DNA from: Ichthyophonus hoferi
Lineage: Eukaryota; Opisthokonta; Ichthyosporea; Ichthyophonida; Ichthyophonidae
Assembly: GCA_002751075.1 (NCBI GenBank)
Contig: NAOQ01000004.1
Coordinates: 50,895 to 85,787 of the forward strand
Length of the DNA stretch: 34,893 nt
Direction: 5' to 3'
The position numbers and the translations under genes were made by a program. Positions 11,437 to 23,911 of the stretch are shown piece after piece. Within the stretch, counting starts at the first letter, position 1, and each line of letters begins with the position of its first letter. The notes below the pieces were generated by a model, which saw only the letters and a list, made by a program, of their open reading frames with translations, was not told the origin of the DNA and ran no database searches.

Positions 11437-14400
11437 TTAAAGGGACACATTGGCCTTAACCCATTGGGCAACAACCTCGCGATCGCGGTTCAGCCAGGTA
11501 GCCTGAAGAGATATAATTGGTTAGGTATAATTTCATAGTAGATTAATCATAGTATATAATTATAATTTAAAAAGTAAAAGATTGTTAGCCAGGTAAACAT
11601 AACAATACTGTATACACATACATGCACACATGCGTCACTCCTATTTATGACATTGCAGATCGTCCAGGTAGTGTGTGCATTGGCAATAGTAGTATAGGAG
11701 TAAACACAATCAACAATGACTTTAATAGAAAAGAATGCCTTGCAATAGAGAAGATAGGAAGAGGGAGAGGGAGTGAGTGGGTGGGCGTGTATACCTGTGC
11801 CCTGATGTTCTCACTAGTCTGCTTGATACTGCGGTTCACAGTGGCCAATGGATGAGCAGCAAAGAACTCCTCAACCTAGAGTGTCAATCGGATTAGTTAT
11901 GTTAATTTATGATTAGGATTATGATTGGAGTTGATCTCCATGGTATTTGTCTTAGTTTGCATGGATTTAAATTGTGGATATACAAATAGACAAATGGGTC
12001 TATATTTATCTCCCAGTAGTAAAGATTAAAGATTACATATGCAAACGTACCGATTAGATGTCATGGTTAAATAAACCCAAATAGATGAAGGGAAAGATTG
12101 GTAAAATAAATAATAAATAGATAGGAAGAGACTGACAAGGTAAAGAGAGAGAAAGAGGGGAGGTAGGAGAGGGTGACAACATAATAGAGGGGTACTACGT
12201 ACATCCTGGGCCATATCTTCACTGGAGAATACCTCAGTACAGCTGGTGATGATTCTAGATAGGATCAGGTTACCTGTGGCATATTTCTTGTGGAAGATGT
12301 CCCAGTTATCCTATACGTAGAGAGAGAGAAAGAACGACAAAAGGAGGGAGAGCGGGAGATAGATATGTTAATGTTTGTGGATGAAAATGTATACTAAGGG
12401 TGGCCTCAAATATATAGTGTGGGTATAGGGATAATATGTTCATATTAGCAGTTCATGCAAGCATTGGTAGGGCTTAATTAGTAAAAGTAGAAGGTAGATT
12501 GATAGAAGGATGGTTAATTAATTAGAACCAATGAGATAAAGGAAGGGTCACGCACCTTAACAAAAGCCCATGTGGCATCCCTTCCCGTTGAGTTGGCGGC
12601 ACATGAAGCCACAGCCATAATAACATTTTGACTACGGACCTGTGATATGCGACCAATTCCACATATTAGCGGGGTATATGACCCAAGCATCGTTTATCAG
12701 GCGATATAATTTTGTTGTTTAGTTTATGAACTATCATATAGTATTATTTAAGTATTAAATATTTCATGGTAACAGTTAATAGTATTAGTATTAGAATATT
12801 ATATTATAATGACAGGCAACAGGTGTACATAAGTATAAAATATGTTATATAAGTACCAATTATAGCTACATGTTAAAAATGGTTAAAGATAGAGTAAAGG
12901 GTAGGTGGCAAACAAAACAATTAGACAATAAATATATTGTATGATATTAATCCAATTAAAGCAGAAATGAAGCCTTTCATTATCAGATAACTGGTAGAAA
13001 AAATATAACTGTTAAAAGTACAATCCTGAGAAATGTGGTATATGGCCAATAATATTAGGGGTAGGAATATACAACCAATCATTAATACATGCTATAATTA
13101 AAGGGCCTAGTACTGAGACTAATGTACGGGATAAATATAGTAATTAAAGTTGATAGAGATAGAGCATGTTTGATAGTAATGCAGTACATGTACATACATT
13201 GTCAGACAGAGCGAACTGCAAGGCCTTGGTAGTAAGTTCTACGGTAGGGGCACTGCCCAACACACGAAGAATAGTGGTTTTAAGGCTCTCCGCCTAGGAG
13301 AAGAAAAGGTTAGATGTGTATAAGGTGAAAAGGAAAATAAATAAAACAGGGGAACATATGTTGATTTGTAATGAAAAAGGCCAGTAGACTACATAGACAC
13401 ATGTATGCATACTATTATACACGCACACATACATATATAGGCATATGATACTCATATTATATCCCTAACAACCCAGCCCATATAGCACTAAAACTCATAA
13501 CTTTAACTACAACACTATAGGAACACAATAAACACTGAAGAGAGGAAAGGTAAGAAAGTGCCACATGTACATACATCAGTCTCCAAGTAGAGGGCCACCA
13601 GAGAATCAAATACACTATGGTCGGTAGAGTTCTTAAGGGCAATGACAAAGACAGGGATCCACAAATCCGCATTCAGGCCTGTGTGACGGCCATCTAGAGA
13701 GAGATGGGGTTGGGAGGGACAGGGACAGGAAGAGAAGAGTGGGTAACCATCATAGTACATAGACACTAATCAAAGTGCCCATAAATATTTTACCACTTCT
13801 AAACTCTAGATTAATGTAACGAAAGTCTTAAAATAAAATTAGAGCCAATCATGGCTCTACATTAAATTTACCCCCTGTCTCACAACCCCTCCAATTAAAA
13901 TCGTACGTTAAAATTTTATAAATAAATGTTTGCACCAACCAAGCATTCCCAATAAAAATTATTCAAACCTTATGTAGTTACTTACCGGCCATAAAAGCAT
14001 GATATTTCTCAAGAGCCACATTAACAACATCAGGGTTCTGATAGAGGGATAGCGCATTAGTATATGTCCATATATAGATCTATTCATGTATCTATATATA
14101 TATATATATATTAGCACTCAGTGGATAGCATTAAATATTACACTCTATATTACAATATAATATGTACTATACTATATTACTTCCCTGTGCTCCACTCCTT
14201 GAAGGACGACCACAGTCAATCTAGGTTGCCATTCTAATTTAATTAACTAATTAACTAAGTAATTTCCCTTGGCAACACCAATGGTAGTAAGGACAAAGTG
14301 GCGAAGTAGACGAGTAAGGTGATTATGTTATCATTTTAATTTAACTGATTAATTAGCTAAGTAATTGGGTAGTTTACCTTGGCAATACCGCTGGCAGTAA

Positions 14401-17400
14401 GGACAAGGGGACGAAGTAGACGAGTAAGGTGACTGTCAGACTCTAGCACCTCCCATCCCACCTTCTCTGTAATTGGCTTAAGAAGATCACGCTGAAGTGC
14501 ACGTAGTCGGAGGATAACATCCTGTAATATGATTGGGTTAGGAATAGATTGGAATGTTTGATAATATATCTTATATCTATAGAAGGTATGTATATGTAGG
14601 TGTATAGGTATATGTTTGAAATAGTGTATATGGTATATAGTATGTAGAGTCAAGTACAATGAGGTAATGCAGTGGATTAGTTATTGAGTGGTTAATGGGC
14701 TAAGTGCCTAATTAGATATGATTAATTAGTTAATGAGAGGATGAAGACTAGAGAGCACACACACCTCATCTTCCTTGTACCACACAGAGCAGATGTTGTT
14801 GAGGTTAGAGATGAGCTCGGCCCATACACTATAGTCGTCCTCATTCTTACAGTATCCTACTAGGGTAAGGGCCTGGGTGATGCTGGTATAGCCGGCAGAG
14901 CCCAGGCAGAAGGCATCATTGATAACCCCTAGACGGTCGGTTACCTACAGAGAGAGGGAAAGGAACATGCCTGTGAGACTAGGACTAATATAAACACGCA
15001 GAGGTAAGAGGAATATAGCGCTATATAACACATGTATGCTCTGTAGGATGGCAAAGGCATAACAGAGATACACACAAATACAATAAGTAGCGGAAAAGTA
15101 TAAGATGGTATGACGTACTGAGATCTGCTTGGCGGCAAGGGCAGCTCCTAGCTTAGGAAGCATAGAGTCGGAATACTGCGTCCTACAGGAGGTAGGTACA
15201 GGGTTAGTGTAGGGAAGGGAAGGAGATAGAGGGAGTAGGTGAGAGGAGTAGTGTAGGGAGCGGGTAGCAGTACTAACCTAAAGAAGCCAGCCTGGTTTAA
15301 GTTAGCCTTGAAGAACACGTTTCCATTGGCTGGGAGGGCATGTGTACCCTCCTTATTAGGGCCCAGAATATCATTGGAGGGCACTATTTAGGAAAAAGAT
15401 ATGGTTAGTTGAATAATTGGATTGTATCATATAGAATAATTTGGCATATTGATTATATTCTATTATAGTCAATAGTGTTGGGATTGGTAAATCGCCCGAA
15501 ATCGGTCTATGGGGTCTGAGTGATTGGCTATGTTAATTTTTAATTTTTAAACGGGTATTAATCTTAGCCTTATAGGGTCCTATCTACATACATGCATCCA
15601 TACATACATGCAAACATACCTTGTTCAGAATCAAACAATCTCATAGGAACTATCCACGTGGTAGGGTCCTCCTGTTTGCCAGAGCTGAAGAAGCGGCTCT
15701 GCGTGCACCTCAAGCAACCATTGGCCTCTATAAATAGAAAGTTATTATTAGGAACTGGACGACAAAGTGGGCAAGAGTATACCATATATGGTATATGATT
15801 GTTAAGAGTACAATGATAGTACACATATGATGGGATAATTAAAGCACATACACCTATTATTACTTTTCTTTAAAGGCAATCAAGAGATAAGCCATATAAG
15901 TAAGCTGGTCTATATATGTTGGATGTATGCCCTAAGCTAAATTGGAAATACAGATAGAGGGCCTACACGTAGAATGGATTGAAAAGCTAGCGGTGCATAT
16001 ATACATACATACACATACATGCCATCCCTACCAGAACTATATTGCAATGCTATTTACATACATTATATTATGCGTGGGAGGGAGAGGGAAAGGGGTGTAT
16101 ATGAACAAAGGCCGGGCCCCGCAAAATACATACTATCTTATATATATATACCTTCAATCTGCACTACAGGGTAACCTGTCTGCTTGGTCCAGGAGTCCAT
16201 CATCGTCTTAACATCCTTGCCACTAGCCTAGATAGAGGGAGGGAGACAGATGAGGATGAGAGGGTGGGGAGATAGATATAGACATATACGTATAGATATA
16301 TATATGTACATGCAGTGGCAGAATGTAGCAAACACGGGGCTTCCTATCCAAATCCCTATCCTTACTCCTATACACATCATCTACATACACGTACACTCCC
16401 CTCTGAGTATATAAGTATATATATATGCCTCCCCATTTAATCACCATATAACATATAGTTACAGTAAAAGGTCATATGAAGGAAAAATGCAACCCTACTA
16501 ACATACACCATACACCATACATCATACCTCAGACAGAGCCTCCCATAGGTCCTGTGTCACGGCATTCCTATACTGAAACTTCTTAAGGTATCGTCTAAGT
16601 CCTTCCCGGAAATCAACCTCACCTAGATAGGTGGCCAACATACGGATGACGCTAGCACCCTATATAGGATACCAAATATGGGTATGGGGTATATAGTATA
16701 TGGTATATGGTATAGGATATAAGGTAGGGTAGGGGTATGGTGGTGGGTATGTGTGAGAAGGTAGGTAAGTAGATGTATATGAAACTAGTTGTACAATTGC
16801 TAATGTGTATGCTCATATGTTTGGGAGAGAATGGTAGAAAAGAAATGTATAATGAATAATGTAGGCAATAATCACAAGCCTTAAAATAATAACCATGACT
16901 ATATATATAGATATATATATCTGCATTAATTAATCGACTGATTAATCCCACTCCACTCACCTTAGAGTACGAGATGGCATCAAAGATCTCATCAACCTGC
17001 TTGGCATGTAAGATCTCAACTTCGATTGGATGAGAGTTCTCAAGAGCGTCTAGGCGCATAGCCCTTTTAGTATCATTAAGAACAAATTGGTCCCACACCT
17101 ATGATGTGATTGGGGCAGGAGAGAGTAGGGTGAATAGTAGTTGTATGCTTATAAGTGTAGGAGGGTAAAGATTATTGGTTTATTGGTAAAAGGGAGAGGA
17201 TGGTAAATAGATGTATTGTATAGGTGGTCAACTGGTAAGAGATAATAATATATTTTAAAGAACCAATTATAAGCATTCTTTACTCCTTGATTCTTTATAA
17301 ATAATAGACATAGATACCCAGCACACATTGGCCTAAGACCAGTCAGGCCTTATATCTTTTATTCTTCACTAATCTTTTAATATTTTTATATGCAACACTT

Positions 17401-20400
17401 GATTGGAACATACTACATATATCTCAACTTACGTTCCAGGCAGGGAAATGGTGGTTAGTTGCCAGCCATCCAACCCATGTGGCAAAGCCCTCATTGAGCC
17501 TAGAGGGAGAGGGATATGAAGTCATTATGAAGTCATTAAAGCTATACAGAGAAGATCCAAGTAGTGATCGTCACAGTGACAGATATTAATAAGGTCATTA
17601 GGATATATATGGTTAATGGGAAAAGAAAAAAAAGAAAATGCAAATGAAAAAGTAAAAAGAGTGTAGTAAGCATAGGTTGGTATGGGCATACAGTATAGAT
17701 CGGTGGTTAAACATACGTATTAGGAATATTTAATCTTTCTCCTTCCATCTATTATCTATATACATTTACCTTATAATAATACAGTCAAACCGAGACATGA
17801 AAAAAAATTAAAGATAAGGGACAAGAAAACAGACCAACACATAGAGGGTAGGGTAGGATAACATAGCTTACCATAGATCATTCCACCATCCCATAGTAAC
17901 CAAGTTGCCAAACCATTGGTGGGCCAATTCGTGGGATACTACATAAGCAATGCGTTGCTTGACAACGGCATCCGCCTTCTCGGGATCATACAAACAAATG
18001 ACAGTCCGGTAGGTCACTAGGCCCCAGTTTTCCATCTGCATAGAGAGTGAGAGGAGGGGGGGTGGGGGGGGTATATGGTAAGGAAGGGTTGGTAAGTGGG
18101 TAGGAGAGATAGAAACGAATAGTGCATTGGTTGGTTAAAAATATGGAGTTTATTGGTGGGTACTGATTGAATATTAGGGAAGAGGAATATAGGGTGAACA
18201 AAGTGGATGATATAACGTTTGTTATATGAACATATTGCGATGGTAAGTATTAAGGAGGTTAACAGGACAGAGAGATTATAATTCAAAACTAGAGAATACT
18301 TACAGCTCCAGCAGAGAAGTCGGGAATAGCAATTTGGTCTGTAGACATTTACATTGGTTAGAATTTTATGTGAGCAATATTATTGATCAGTAATATTAAA
18401 CTAGGTAATAAAATATGGGTTAATAGAATTGGACAAAGACAAGCAATGTATTTGATGTGACTAGGATAATTGTTCAAAACATGAGGTCACAAGAAACAGT
18501 TAGAAATAGATATTTTAAAAAAGAAAAACAATATCATAGTATGAGAGTATAACACTGATGATATGATAATATAATAGTAGGTGTAATAATATGTATAATA
18601 GTATGATAGATATAAAGACACTCTAGCCTACCCAACTTAGGTAGAGGGAAAGCAATATCAAAGTACTCCGAGTAGTATGACAGTGTCTTGACGGCAACAT
18701 CATTAGCAAATTGGCCTTGGTGGGCCAGCCCTAGTGGGGTATAGGTGCGTACACGGACCCCTTCCTTGGTGTGTCCCTGTAGACAGGTTGAGCGGTTGAC
18801 AGGTAGATAGGTAAGTAGGTAGATAGGTAAATACATAGATAGATAGATAGATAGATAGGTAGGTAAATAAGTAGATAGATATGATATAAGTAGGTAGATA
18901 TATATGTAGGTAGGTAGGCAGGTGTTTAAGTAGGTAGAGAAGGAAATATTGATATGGTTACAAACCAGGTTTGGAGTGTGTCCTTTCATATTTGATAATA
19001 ACTTATGTCTCTTGTTTACGTGACAAATGGAAACAGATACATACCATGTATATGTATTATAATGTTTAGTGGTTAATAATATACTATCTATCTGCCTGCC
19101 TGCCTACCTACCTACATATCTACATAACCATACTTACACAACGCCATATTTAACAATTATTACTCCCTCCCTCCCCGGTACCACACTTGATTGTTAGTTA
19201 ATTGTAGCCTCAACAAGAATATATATATATATACAACAGTATCCTATACATACCTCTACAAAGTCAAATTCACCGGCAATAAAAGCCACCAGGTAGGTAG
19301 ACATGATGGGAGTCTTGTCAAATGAAACGGCTGCATTAAAAATATAACAATTAGGATGAACCAATCATCATCACAACCATTGTGCATAAAACATAGCAAT
19401 AAAATATTCAGAAGTAACAATAAAAAATAGTATATTAACTATTATTTCAGACTACATATATCTAATGGTAATTACTAATGGTATTACATTATTATGGCTA
19501 TATAAGTAAATACTTATATTAAATAAGCATTCCTTCTCTAGAAGCTATGTCAATACCACCTTCCTATATACATGCATAATGAAGTTATATATTGCTTGTG
19601 GTTAATAGCCATGTTAAATATCTAGGGGGTTAACTAGTAACTTTCCTAATGGACATTTAGAATATTGGAAATGTGTCCACGCATACATATTAATAATATT
19701 ATTAAATCCCTCTAGATCTAGTTGCTCTATAACCCTTATTAGGACGGTAATTGCAATATATTTGGGAAGAATCGATCAATGGACTGGCTATATACTTGAT
19801 AATATGTCAGAATACTTGTAGAACTTTAACAACAGGTATAGGTATAGGTATAGGTAGAGGTAGAGGTGTATATATATGTGAATGTATAATATGCGTTAAT
19901 GTTATGTTTCACAAAAAGGCAAAAAAAAAAAATGATATGGGGGAAATTTGAAAAAAACAAGCCAAAACAAAAAACAAAAGCCAAAACAAAGACAAAATAT
20001 ACAAGTACACCTACCCTTAAGATCGGTGTTAGGGACGTCAACAACACCAATCTCTTGCATGTTACCAAGGGCAACCAAATGCTTGCTAACCCGCATAGTC
20101 ACACTGAAAGTGGCCTTGAGGGCAGGCTATAGGGAGCATGGAAAGAGTTAAAAACTGGTTTGTAACTGTATATAACCTTGATTATGATTCCACTGTGTGG
20201 TAGAGATATGAAGCTACGAAAAGGTAGTGTATTAAGACAGGGTAGATAGGATACTAGTCAGAAAGTAGGGTAATAAGGGTAGTGCAGGGCGTGAAAGGCT
20301 AGCATTATATATATATCTCTCTCTCATGCATGCGTCATACATGCGTAGGCTTACCTCATCCCAGCAGGGGAAGGCTCTCCGGGCATCAGAGGACTCAAAC

Positions 20401-22076
20401 TGGGTGGTGGCCATCCAGCTAAAAAGATAGAGAGAGGCGGGGAAGAAGAGAAGAATAGGTGATTGATCAAGTTGGTTATTGGCTATTATCATTCACTTCT
20501 TACTAGCAAGTAGCAGTAATGTCAACTATAGACACAGTAAGAGGGAGGCAACAAGGAAATGGTATGTATATATATAATAAGTGTTAATGGTATGTATGTG
20601 TGTATTGTAGTTAATAATAAACAAGAATAATTAAAATAATTAAAAATTATGGTAGTACGTGTGAATATTTTATTGGATTAGAGGACTCCTATAGATAGAT
20701 AGATATCCAGATAGCCTTATGTAAGAAAGAAAATATATAACCGTTAAGGATATATAGAGGTAAAGACCTATCCTACCTAGTAATACCGTCAGCCTTAACA
20801 TAGGAACTACGGTAAAAGCCAGCCATAACATCGTTCAAGGTACCTGTAAACTCAATGTATAGCTTGGCTTTCTGTACCTCAAAAGCCTCGGCAAACTTGA
20901 ACACACTCCTCTCCTCCTCTAAGTTAGAGTTGATGGAAGCATCAAGCCTGTGTGTGTGGAAGAGGGATTGGGAGGGGAGGGGGGAGATAGAGTGTGTAGG
21001 TTAATAATATAACAGACAAGAATATAAAGACGCATTACTTAATGTTTGCAAATTAAAATATCGATATTAATAGCTGTCTGTAATGTTGGAGAGTTTACTC
21101 GGTTTTTCACAATAGGGAGTAGGTATATATACATTAATTACAGTATTTCTAACATGTAATATCTAAAAATACATACGTCTTGCCATTCTCCAGAGTCAGA
21201 ATAGCCTTCTGGACCTCCAGGTACTTGATGTTAACAGTAATCTCATCACTCTTTGTTTTCACCTCGAGACTAAGGGGAGGGGAGAGAGAGGGAGAGGGAA
21301 AGTGAGGGAGGAAGTGCGAGAGAAAGGGAGAGAGAGGGAGAGGGAGGGGAGAGGGAATGTATGTCATGTCCATGTCAACAACAAGAGCCTTGACTAGATC
21401 ATATATAAATTAACGGAGTAGTTGGAAAATGTAGAAGAGATACTGTCAATATATTATATGTTATTTAAAATTGAAGTCTTTTCAAAAGTTAAATTATAAC
21501 TACAGCATTGAAAATTGCAAAACAAAATTCTGTACATATATTGGTATTCAACAGAAAAGAGGGCATACGGGGAAAGGGGTAAACATAAGCACACTAGATT
21601 ATAATGGTTATAGCAAGAGGCATAAATAAAACCGTAGTAAGTTAGTTGACTGTAAGTATTGCATTGGACACTTACTGTACAGTCTCAAAGCCAGAGAAGA
21701 CAAAGTTTGTCAGATCAGGAGTTAGAGTAAGGTCATAGTGAACAGGTCGCACATTAGTGGGAAGAAGTACACGTTCACCTGCCATTTCTTCTGTTGCGGG
21801 GAGGAGGATATTTTCAGTTGAAGGTATTATGTAACCATATAAACAACGTCTTGACTGTTTGGGCTCAACAGCACCAGGAAGTAACTAAAGCTTTACGATA
21901 AATAGTACTGCTTTAAAGGAGAGGGTATATTTTATTTTCTTTGACAATGGTAGTGCGCGATAGAATGAAACTAAAATAAATAAAATACAATTTAATAAAG
22001 CATCACTAGTATACTAACCAGAGCCAACTTGAATGTTTAAAGTAACTTTTCTAAGGCCGCCAGGGAAATAGTCAGC
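11437..22076 (-). CDS. NPEPPS: Puromycin-sensitive-type M1 aminopeptidase
   Basis: Zinc exopeptidase removing N-terminal residues from peptides, usually cytosolic. Exons in coding order: 22076-22019 (open, role unsure), 21790-21676 (ATG at 21785), 21269-21177, 20947-20777, 20418-20355, 20126-20015, 19330-19254, 18776-18632, 18338-18304, 18035-17872, 17499-17433, 17098-16961, 16659-16528, 16227-16152, 15727-15620, 15383-15278, 15182-15119, 14944-14765, 14521-14378, 14037-13986, 13693-13575, 13293-13198, 12639-12556, 12310-12203, 11875-11795, 11502-11437 (stop). All GT-AG and in phase; 863 aa from this ATG, near the 875 aa of cytosolic human NPEPPS. Seen: [17 protein letters not shown]; substrate motif GAMEN (268-272); HELAH zinc site (H304, E305, H308); third ligand E327 in WLNEGFA; transition-state Y390 in [16 protein letters not shown]-terminal helical (ERAP1_C-like) half ending [11 protein letters not shown]. 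No signal peptide or membrane anchor after the chosen ATG. All catalytic residues are present. Confidence 0.95.
14226..14432. repeat. Tandem duplication of an aminopeptidase exon end
   Basis: 14328-14432 covers the last 55 nt of exon 14521-14378 and about 50 nt of the following intron. It is repeated with divergence at 14226-14322. The extra copy keeps an open frame ([18 protein letters not shown] against [18 protein letters not shown]), but its donor position reads GG instead of GT. It lies wholly in the next intron, so it is probably a nonfunctional exon fragment. Confidence 0.85.
16680..16758. repeat. (TATGG/TATAG)n-like repeat in an aminopeptidase intron
   Basis: Degenerate pentanucleotide units (ATATGGTAT, GGGTATGG) in the intron directly upstream of the exon starting at 16659. 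On the transcript these are ATACC/CTATA units near the acceptor. Confidence 0.65.
18790..18925. repeat. (TAGG/TAGA)n microsatellite in an aminopeptidase intron
   Basis: Tetranucleotide repeats on the plus strand are CCTA/TCTA on the transcript. The array begins about 15 nt upstream of the acceptor for the exon starting at 18776. Confidence 0.8.
21273..21358. repeat. Purine-rich GAGAGGG array (polypyrimidine on the transcript)
   Basis: About 85 nt of nearly pure purine on the plus strand, immediately upstream, in transcript sense, of the exon 21269-21177 acceptor. Effectively an extended polypyrimidine tract. Confidence 0.75.
22019..22076 (-). CDS. Upstream in-frame exon of the aminopeptidase gene (role uncertain)
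   Basis: A 58-nt block with acceptor tttag and donor gttagt. It reads [19 protein letters not shown] and joins in phase to the exon holding the ATG at 21785, with no stop in between. It could be 5' coding sequence of a longer form whose start lies upstream or in gap 2, or a 5'UTR exon that happens to be open. The exon reads like protein, but I know no family match for it. Confidence 0.45.
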
Positions 22077-22187
22077 CTAAAACTATAACTTGATAAATAA
22101 CTTAAAAAATCAGATCGTTTTTTTTTTGAAAAAAGGTTTCATTGGAAACATGACTTTATAATTTAAAACTCATTATTTAATTAAACT

Positions 22188-22343
22188 GGATTTTTAAGAG
22201 GCTCAGCATAGTACAAATGATGCGATAGTGCTATATTAAGTCAATAAAACATATTTTAATCAAAATTGACTTTTAAGAGGCTCAGCATAGTATAAATGAT
22301 ACAATACATATTAAGCGAATAAAATATGTTTTAATAAAAATTG
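22188..22343. repeat. 79-bp tandem duplication
   Basis: Two units share ttttaagaggctcagcatag (starting about 22192 and 22271), followed by matching AATGAT and ATATTTTAAT-type blocks. The period is 79 bp. It abuts the repeat flanking gap 2. Confidence 0.75.
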
Positions 22344-22459
22344 CTCATCGGTACAAACATAAAATCTTTTTTATTGGCTTATATTTCACATGGGTCATTT
22401 ATTTGATTTTTGTTGGCTGATCTGATTTTAACAACCATTTGTTTGTATTGTAGCTTTTG
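22340..22459. repeat. Direct repeat left of gap 2
   Basis: A 120-nt block from attgctcatcgg to tgtagcttttg. It is identical to 23092-23211 beyond the gap. Confidence 0.95.
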
Positions 22460-22463
22460 CTGA

Positions 22464-23087
22464 NNNNNNNNNNNNNNNNNNNNNNNNNNNNNNNNNNNNN
22501 NNNNNNNNNNNNNNNNNNNNNNNNNNNNNNNNNNNNNNNNNNNNNNNNNNNNNNNNNNNNNNNNNNNNNNNNNNNNNNNNNNNNNNNNNNNNNNNNNNNN
22601 NNNNNNNNNNNNNNNNNNNNNNNNNNNNNNNNNNNNNNNNNNNNNNNNNNNNNNNNNNNNNNNNNNNNNNNNNNNNNNNNNNNNNNNNNNNNNNNNNNNN
22701 NNNNNNNNNNNNNNNNNNNNNNNNNNNNNNNNNNNNNNNNNNNNNNNNNNNNNNNNNNNNNNNNNNNNNNNNNNNNNNNNNNNNNNNNNNNNNNNNNNNN
22801 NNNNNNNNNNNNNNNNNNNNNNNNNNNNNNNNNNNNNNNNNNNNNNNNNNNNNNNNNNNNNNNNNNNNNNNNNNNNNNNNNNNNNNNNNNNNNNNNNNNN
22901 NNNNNNNNNNNNNNNNNNNNNNNNNNNNNNNNNNNNNNNNNNNNNNNNNNNNNNNNNNNNNNNNNNNNNNNNNNNNNNNNNNNNNNNNNNNNNNNNNNNN
23001 NNNNNNNNNNNNNNNNNNNNNNNNNNNNNNNNNNNNNNNNNNNNNNNNNNNNNNNNNNNNNNNNNNNNNNNNNNNNNNNNNNNNNNN
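22464..23087. other. Assembly gap 2 (624 N)
   Basis: An unbroken run of N with the same 120-nt sequence on both sides. As at gap 1, this suggests an unmerged overlap or haplotype switch, so the true missing length may be zero. Confidence 0.98.
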
Positions 23088-23091
23088 TCAG

Positions 23092-23211
23092 ATTGCTCAT
23101 CGGTACAAACATAAAATCTTTTTTATTGGCTTATATTTCACATGGGTCATTTATTTGATTTTTGTTGGCTGATCTGATTTTAACAACCATTTGTTTGTAT
23201 TGTAGCTTTTG
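23092..23211. repeat. Direct repeat right of gap 2
   Basis: Identical 120-nt counterpart of 22340-22459. The short sequences between the blocks and the N run (tcag side and ctga side) differ, as expected for low-quality contig tips. Confidence 0.95.
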
Positions 23212-23545
23212 TTCCTTTTTGGAAGGGTGTGGAAGACTTCAGTTGTACATCCAATAGAAATATGCGAAGCCCGCAAGAATGTACAAGTATATCTATCTCG
23301 ATAATCGCACTCTTTCATCCAATATGTAGTTTACGTATTCAACCAAAAGGATATGACTATTTAAAAAATTCGGTCGTGTTATAGAAGGATCGTACAACAG
23401 ATTATTATGTAAGCAATAGTTATGGGATTTAAATTAAATCTATAACCCATTTATGCCCAAGCAGACTGGCTGCCTGATTCATGCCAGGGGGAGGTGAAGT
23501 ACTGCGTTACGTCACCTTAGTGTTTATTAATGAACAAGCTTTTCA

Positions 23546-23856
23546 GATATCCAATAATATCCCTACATGTGCCCAAGCTCAATCGCGGCTAAGTCTTCGC
23601 CAATCAGACTTTGTAAAGAATATAAACTTCTTCGAAATACTTTTTTTGTTAATATAATATATATAATATATATAAGGATCCGATAAACCAATGTACTTAA
23701 TTCCATCATGTACATGTGATAGTCGGATCCTTATATACATTATATATTGTAAATTAAAAAAAAATCGAGGTGTGGTTGTTTATATATATATGTACGAAGT
23801 TTGATTGGCGAAGACTTAGCCGTGCTTGAGCTTGGGCACATGTAGGGTTAGATATC
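23546..23856. mobile_element. Foldback/MITE-like element 1, about 310 bp
   Basis: Terminal inverted repeats of about 65-75 bp begin gatatc at each end and share ccctacatgtgcccaagctc and ggctaagtcttcgccaatca. In the centre, arms tataaggatccga (23671-23683) and tcggatccttata (23723-23735) form a perfect 13-bp inverted pair. No ORF, so it is a nonautonomous DNA element. Target-site duplications were not resolved. Confidence 0.8.
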
Positions 23857-23911
23857 CAAAATGGTTGTTTGACTAATAATCACCAATGTTGCATAACCTC
23901 CTAACAAGGAT

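Noticed and set aside
22399-23158. Long open frames on both strands across gap 2
   Set aside because: They exist only because N positions carry no stops.
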